From NCBI GenBank assembly GCA_903824675.1, contig CAIJXV010000016.1, positions 1-43,842 of the forward strand: a stretch of 43,842 nt of DNA, given 5' to 3'. The notes under the pieces were generated by a model. The model did no database searches. It was given only the letters and a program-made list of their open reading frames with translations, and was not told the origin of the DNA. The stretch comes from an uncultured bacterium (GTDB lineage: Bacteria > Verrucomicrobiota > Kiritimatiellia > CAIKKV01 > CAIJXV01). Below are positions 39,485 through 43,842 of the stretch, one piece after another. Positions within the stretch are counted from its first letter, which is position 1; each line of letters begins with the position of its first letter. Position numbers and translations under genes: made by a program.

Positions 39485-39511
39485 TTATTAGGGATCGCAA
39501 AAGGATGTCAA
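39485..39511 (-). promoter_or_regulatory. Possible promoter for mutM in the AT-rich divergent gap
   Basis: On the minus strand TTGACA (39511-39506) is followed after only 15 bases by TAATAA (39490-39485). The -35 box is perfect but the spacer is short. The 200-base gap 39413-39612 separates mutM from the divergent GH95-like gene and is clearly AT-richer than its surroundings. Confidence 0.35.
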
Positions 39512-39612
39512 TATTTCGGAAGATTTTCGGGATAAATCCAGCTATCATTGGATGCTGAGTTCGGAAATTTCATTCCCGGCTGGACCGCACTCGCCAAACT
39601 AGAGAGACCCGA

Positions 39613-42108
39613 ATGAAAAAAAGTGACGATCGTCCTCTCGACGGCGGCATATCCGATTCGTTCCGATCGGACCGTGTCCGGGTGAACGACTCCCATGCCA
39701 TCCGGTTTGACGGCCCCATCAACAACATCCACGAGGCGCCGGCGATCGGCAACGGCGATCTCGGTGCGCTGGTGCAGGTGTTCCAGAACGAATTCCGGCT
39801 GCACCTGGGCAAAAACGACATCTGGGATGCGCGCTTCGATCATGTGGCCAAGGATGGCGTGGTCACCCAGGATGATTTGATTCGCCTGTCACGGGATTAC
39901 GGGTTCCGGTTGGGAGGAGCGGCGTATGAAGGCAAACCGGTTTTTGATCGCAAACCACCTAAGGGCTTGCGCTATATTGATCAACATCCGGGTTGGCAAA
40001 AACACGTGTTCCCCTGTCCGAAGCCGGCCGGGTTAATCCGGATCTTTCACTCGGGCACCAGCACCACCCGGATCCGGACCGTGATCGATATAACAACCGG
40101 TACGGTGATTTCCGACTTCGAAATGGAATTCGGCTGGCATGGCACGAGCGCCCTGCGAATCGAGGCGTTTGTCGACCGGATGACGAATGCGATCCGGATC
40201 CGCCTGACCCAGAAACAAAAAGTGGGTGGAGTGCGGTTGTGCGTTGAAAAGCCGCCGGACGGCATCGATCCCACAATTCCCCTTCCACAGGTGACCCGGG
40301 AAGGGGACTGGCGGGGTGTTGTCACCCAGACCATTCCCGCTGGATATGGTGCGAAGAAGTTTCAATGGCATTTAGCCGGGACTTTCCCCCAACCTGAGAA
40401 GGGGCGTTCAGTTCGTCCCGTCCAGGCGCATCCCTATCGCCTGTGGCAGGCGTGCGAACTGCAGGCCGACCAGTCGCTGGAATTCATGGTTGGCGTGGCG
40501 ACGGAACGGGATACCCCTCGCCTCGGTCCGCGCCCTCCAGGGGCGAGGAAGGGGACGCCCGGCACCCGGGCACGGGCACTGATGCAGGCGGGGGAGGCGA
40601 CCGCTCAAGCGTATGACCGCGCGCATCAGGCGCATGTCCGGTCATGGAGTGAATTCTGGGATCGATCCGGCGTTGAACTGGCCGATCAGGAACTGGAGAA
40701 GACATGGTACCGGAACCTCTTTGCACTGGCTTGCCAGATCAAGCCGGGCGCGATGGCGCCGGGGCTGGTGGGGAATATCGTGCCGTGGGAGACGTCATCC
40801 TGGCATGGCACCTTCACCGTGAATATGAACACGCAAAAGATGTTCCTTTCCTCGGTGCCGACGAATCATCCGGAATGGATCGATTGCTACGCCGATTGGT
40901 TGGATCACATGAAGCCGAGTTTCCGTCATTTAGCCAAAATCACCTTTGGGCTCAAGGGAATCCATTCACCCCACATGATTTTCCCCTATCAAAAACCGGA
41001 ACGGCAGGCCAGTTCGAACCAATGCGGGCGGGCCTTGGGCATGACCGGGTGGCATGGCCAGCCCCTCTGGTGGTGTTGGGAATTTTTCCGCGACCGGAAA
41101 TTCCTCAGGCAACGGGCCTATCCCTATTTCAAGGAGGCGGCCTGTTTCTATTGGCGCTATCTGAAAAAATACCTGGACGAAAGCGGCGATCTCTATCCCT
41201 CTCTCAATTTGGAGGGGCCGCCTTGGACGAAAGATTTTGTGCATAACCGCGATCCGTTCATCGATCTCATTTTGTTTCGCAACACCTTTCGGTATGCGAT
41301 CGAAGCCGCTCAGGTGCTCCGGGTGGATGCGGTTTGGCGGAAACGATGGGAATGGGGATTGTCAAAAATACGGCCTGTTCGGGTAGACCGGTTGGACAAT
41401 GGCCGGTTTTGGATCTATGCGGACAAAAACGATGTCCCCAATAATTCCGACAACTGGCGGGGGCCGCGGCAAATTCAATCCGGCCAATCGGTGGCGGCGG
41501 CTTGGACGGTTTTCCCCGGCGAAACGGTGGCGGGCGATGAACGGGAAGGGCTGGCCCCGGCGTTGCGCCAGATCATGCGGGACAATCACTGGACCAAATG
41601 GCATCCGGACATGCTCTGGATTCACCACTGGTGGTGTGCGATTCCGGCTCTGCGCATGGGTCTGCCCCATGCGTTTGCGATGGCGCGCAAGATCATTCTA
41701 CAAGAACGGTTTCCGGCCGGACATGCCCGGACGACGCAATGGATTCATCTTTACCCGGATACCTGGCGCGTGCCCGAGGACAACTACCTGGGGGTGACGG
41801 CCACCACCGAGATGTTGTTACAGAGTCAAGGCGGAGTGATTCGCTTATTCCCCTGCTGGCCGCGTGCGAAACGGGCGGCCTTCCGCGGGTTACCGGCGAG
41901 GGGTGGATTCATCATCGGCGCAAGCTGGATTCCGGGGCAGCACCTTCGGGCGACGATCCAAAGTCTGGCCGGTGAGGAATGCCGGGTGCGTTGGACCGAA
42001 AAACGCCTCCCCCAGATTCGATGCCAAGGACGGCGGGTCAGGGTCACCCGGCTGGGTGATGAAATCCGTTTCAAGATTGGCAAAGGGCAAACGGCTTGCT
42101 TCACTTGA
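39613..42108 (+). CDS. GH95-like glycoside hydrolase (alpha-fucosidase/galactosidase type)
   Basis: An 831-residue protein. The N-terminal beta domain has the GH95 start pattern EAPAIGNGDLGALVQ and HLGKNDIWD. A helical barrel (about 340-750) follows, with WHGTFTVNMNTQ, where Asn404 and Asn406 match the paired catalytic-site asparagines of the Bifidobacterium enzyme AfcA. A candidate acid lies in SLNLEGPPW, and PEDNYLGVTATTEMLLQSQGG-x-IRLFPCWP corresponds to the conserved aspartate region and end signature of the family. No signal peptide is seen, so it should act in the cytoplasm on imported oligosaccharides. The sugar could be fucose or L-galactose; this cannot be told from sequence. Confidence 0.72.
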   Translation: MKKSDDRPLDGGISDSFRSDRVRVNDSHAIRFDGPINNIHEAPAIGNGDLGALVQVFQNEFRLHLGKNDIWDARFDHVAKDGVVTQDDLIRLSRDYGFRLGGAAYEGKPVFDRKPPKGLRYIDQHPGWQKHVFPCPKPAGLIRIFHSGTSTTRIRTVIDITTGTVISDFEMEFGWHGTSALRIEAFVDRMTNAIRIRLTQKQKVGGVRLCVEKPPDGIDPTIPLPQVTREGDWRGVVTQTIPAGYGAKKFQWHLAGTFPQPEKGRSVRPVQAHPYRLWQACELQADQSLEFMVGVATERDTPRLGPRPPGARKGTPGTRARALMQAGEATAQAYDRAHQAHVRSWSEFWDRSGVELADQELEKTWYRNLFALACQIKPGAMAPGLVGNIVPWETSSWHGTFTVNMNTQKMFLSSVPTNHPEWIDCYADWLDHMKPSFRHLAKITFGLKGIHSPHMIFPYQKPERQASSNQCGRALGMTGWHGQPLWWCWEFFRDRKFLRQRAYPYFKEAACFYWRYLKKYLDESGDLYPSLNLEGPPWTKDFVHNRDPFIDLILFRNTFRYAIEAAQVLRVDAVWRKRWEWGLSKIRPVRVDRLDNGRFWIYADKNDVPNNSDNWRGPRQIQSGQSVAAAWTVFPGETVAGDEREGLAPALRQIMRDNHWTKWHPDMLWIHHWWCAIPALRMGLPHAFAMARKIILQERFPAGHARTTQWIHLYPDTWRVPEDNYLGVTATTEMLLQSQGGVIRLFPCWPRAKRAAFRGLPARGGFIIGASWIPGQHLRATIQSLAGEECRVRWTEKRLPQIRCQGRRVRVTRLGDEIRFKIGKGQTACFT

Positions 42109-42146
42109 AACGAATGGATGTCCGGTTAAAATTGAGTATCGTTTTA

Positions 42147-42160
42147 TGCATAATTATGCA
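42147..42160. promoter_or_regulatory. Perfect 14-base palindrome upstream of the repeat-protein gene
   Basis: TGCATAATTATGCA lies 46 bases before the TATAAG box of the next gene and 39 bases after the GH95-like stop. Its size and position suit a dimeric regulator site. Confidence 0.4.
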
Positions 42161-42181
42161 CGAAATATACATCATTTTGTT

Positions 42182-42211
42182 TTCGATTCAGAGGCGAAAT
42201 TGTGGTATAAG
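42182..42211 (+). promoter_or_regulatory. Extended -10 promoter for the surface repeat protein
   Basis: TGGTATAAG (TATAAG at 42206-42211 with the TGN extension) is preceded after 18 bases by a weak TTCGAT (42182-42187). The leader to the ATG at 42290 is about 70 bases and carries GGAGG at 42277-42281. Confidence 0.5.
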
Positions 42212-42289
42212 CTATTTTCAAAGTCTAATGATCCATATAGTCGTCGTTGTTTCCTTCTCATTCTGCTTATTTGATTGGAGGTCTCGCCC

Positions 42290-43842
42290 ATGAATACGTC
42301 TGCCGCATTTAGTCGGTGGCTGGTGATAATTCTGTTGATGATCGCGACGGGAACGCAGGCGGCGAACCAATTTTGGGATTCGTCGACGGATGCGGGGTAT
42401 CAACATGGGGACGGGGCGTGGAGCACGGGGGGTACGGCGACGAATTGGTCGGGTACGGCGGGAACGACCGCCCCGGCACCCTGGACCAACAACAATCGGG
42501 CAGTATTCGGCGCGGTGGACGGCGCTTCGGTGGTGACGGTGGACGGTTTTGTGCAGGCGACGGGGATTGTTCTGGTGGGGAGCGCGTATCGCATCGTGGT
42601 GACGAATGGGGCCATTGTGAGCAACGGGTTGGTGGCCGTGTCGATGATCGCGCCCTCCAATCGCATCGAAGTGGCGGGGGGCGCGACGGCGTCGTATTGG
42701 ACCAACCCGACAGTGATGAACATCGGGCTGACCAACGGGTACAACGAATTTTGGGTGGATGGCAAGGGGACGGCCGGGAGCGCCTGGGCAACCAATGGGG
42801 GAGTGTTCACCGTCGGGAACGGGACGGGGAGCGACAATAATCGGCTGGTGGTGACCAATGGGGGCTATCTGGTCAACGGAAACTCGGTGTATGTGGGGTT
42901 CCCTTCGACCAATAACAGCGTCGAGGTGACGGGGGGCGGATCGACTTGGAATCTGGGCGGGCAACTGATGACGGTCGGACGGACGGCCGGGGCGAATGGA
43001 AATCGGTTGCTGATCGATGGGCAAGGGACGGCGGGTGGGGCGCGGGTGACGAACGTGACGTCTTTGGCGGTGGGCCTGATGGGGGCCAGCGATAATCTTT
43101 TGACGATCAAAAATGGCGGGTATTTGTTCAGCGGCACGCCATATGTGATGGTGGGGGCCACCTCGTCATATAACCGGGTGACTGTGGCGGGGGGAGGCGC
43201 TCTTTGGAATGCCGGTGCGCAAACTTTATATGTTGGGTATTTAGCGGCCACCGGGAATGTGCTAGAGATTGACGGACAAGGGTTGGCCGGGGGAGCGCAG
43301 GTGACCAATGTGGCATCGATCTATATGGGCACCGGAGCCGGGAGCGGTTGGAGTCGGTTGATCGTCACCAATGGGGGCGCCTTGTTGAGCACGGTGGCCA
43401 GCTTTGTGGGAAACCTCTCCTGCTCGAACAGCGCCGAAATATCCGGTGGCGGGGCGTTTTGGAATTTAGGCGGCGGAGCGTTATGGATCGGCCGATTGGG
43501 CGCCGGCATCAACAATCGCGTGCAGATCGATGGGCAGGGAGTTTCCGGCGGTGCGATGCTGACGAATGTGGGGGCGATGGTGGTGGGGATAAATGCCGGG
43601 TCGGTATCGAACGAGATGGCGCTCAACAATGGGGGGCGGATATGGGGAACGTCCAGTCTGACGGTGGGGTGGACTTCGTCGTATAACCGGGTGACGGTAG
43701 TGGGCACAGGCACCTTATGTCGATTGGGCGGAAATTTGCACGTTGGAGAATCCCTGTCCACGGGGAATGTGTTCACCATTGACGGACTCGGGGTGGCGGG
43801 GGGCGCGGTGGTGACGAATGCGAGCTCGTTGCAGGTGGGAAG
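42290..43842 (+). CDS. Secreted beta-helix-like repeat protein, 3' end missing (runs off window)
   Basis: From ATG 42290, with GGAGG eight bases upstream, the frame stays open to the last base (at least 517 codons). Residues 1-25 form a signal peptide (WLVIILLMIATGTQA). The passenger is made of units of about 86 residues of the type VTGGGSTWNLGGQ, then LLIDGQGTAGGARVTNV, then LTIKNGGYLFSG. Such Gly/Asn/Val-rich ladders with VTNGG turns are typical of autotransporter passengers or other large surface beta-helices. A C-terminal anchor, which would tell the export route, is outside the window. The role is unknown; adhesion or glycan binding is a guess. Confidence 0.75.
   Translation, partial: MNTSAAFSRWLVIILLMIATGTQAANQFWDSSTDAGYQHGDGAWSTGGTATNWSGTAGTTAPAPWTNNNRAVFGAVDGASVVTVDGFVQATGIVLVGSAYRIVVTNGAIVSNGLVAVSMIAPSNRIEVAGGATASYWTNPTVMNIGLTNGYNEFWVDGKGTAGSAWATNGGVFTVGNGTGSDNNRLVVTNGGYLVNGNSVYVGFPSTNNSVEVTGGGSTWNLGGQLMTVGRTAGANGNRLLIDGQGTAGGARVTNVTSLAVGLMGASDNLLTIKNGGYLFSGTPYVMVGATSSYNRVTVAGGGALWNAGAQTLYVGYLAATGNVLEIDGQGLAGGAQVTNVASIYMGTGAGSGWSRLIVTNGGALLSTVASFVGNLSCSNSAEISGGGAFWNLGGGALWIGRLGAGINNRVQIDGQGVSGGAMLTNVGAMVVGINAGSVSNEMALNNGGRIWGTSSLTVGWTSSYNRVTVVGTGTLCRLGGNLHVGESLSTGNVFTIDGLGVAGGAVVTNASSLQVG
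42671..43842 (+). repeat. Tandem 255-258 bp coding repeats
   Basis: Equivalent codons (V-x-GGG or related) begin at 42671, 42926, 43184, 43439 and 43697, spacings of 255, 258, 255 and 258 bases. DNA similarity between units is moderate; short stretches such as TATAACCGGGTGAC recur exactly. Confidence 0.8.

Noticed and set aside
42671-43842. Regular repeats as a possible CRISPR array
   Set aside because: The period is 255-258 bases, the units are diverged and keep one open reading frame, so they are protein repeats.

Overview
The window looks like chromosomal DNA of a Gram-negative bacterium of moderately high GC. Several things point to the PVC superphylum (Kiritimatiellota, Lentisphaerota or Verrucomicrobiota type): an ExbB/ExbD motor cluster ending in a membrane-anchored alpha-alpha toroid protein, polysaccharide-degrading enzymes (GH42-like, GH95-like, a PL22-like propeller, a sugar-esterase-like hydrolase), large repeat-built surface proteins and many dispersed palindromic repeats. 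The phylum is an inference from gene content, because no rRNA gene is present. I saw no tRNA, rRNA or CRISPR array.

Layout. 1-140: edge of an insertion sequence with the first codons of a leftward transposase-like gene. 234-3790 (+): leuB-like, asd, a secreted YidD-domain protein and a TPR protein. 3791-4460: palindromic repeats, a bidirectional terminator, and a small secreted protein (-) with a good sigma70 promoter. 4461-8633 (-): secreted esterase, then a large LRR + BACON-like + FG-GAP-like protein. 8938-11142 (+): GH42-like enzyme. 11139-15869 (-): a tightly overlapping operon read as Trm112-like, double GT2 glycosyltransferase, B12-type radical SAM enzyme, PL22-like beta-propeller. 16068-17510 (+): a protein with an Arg/Gly-rich segment, one C2H2 zinc finger and a winged-helix-like end. 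17616-25368 (+): two secreted TPR proteins, ExbB, three ExbDs, and a TM-anchored toroid where a TonB would be expected, closed by a strong terminator. 25441-32897 (+): mutL, a PurF-like protein without its glutaminase nucleophile, a DapA-family lyase, two small overlapping Cys-containing proteins, argC and parB. 33062-34135 (+): M28 lipoprotein peptidase whose start lies in a repeat. 34201-39412 (-): mutM, then transglutaminase, ABC ATPase and ABC-2 permease. 39613-42108 (+): GH95-like enzyme. 42290-end (+): a secreted protein with 86-residue repeats that runs off the window.

The most interesting unit is 17616-25368. ExbB and ExbD homologues form proton-driven motors in the inner membrane. 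Here one stator protein is paired with three different ExbDs, two secreted TPR proteins and a TonB-shaped anchor that ends in a toroid instead of a TonB domain. A reasonable inference is a dedicated envelope machine that passes proton-motive force to a periplasmic or outer-membrane partner held by the TPR proteins. Its substrate cannot be read from sequence.

A second theme is repeat invasion of gene ends. Palindromic elements supply the signal-peptide region of the YidD-like protein, the ribosome binding site, start and N-terminus of the M28 lipoprotein, and the C-terminal tail of MutM.
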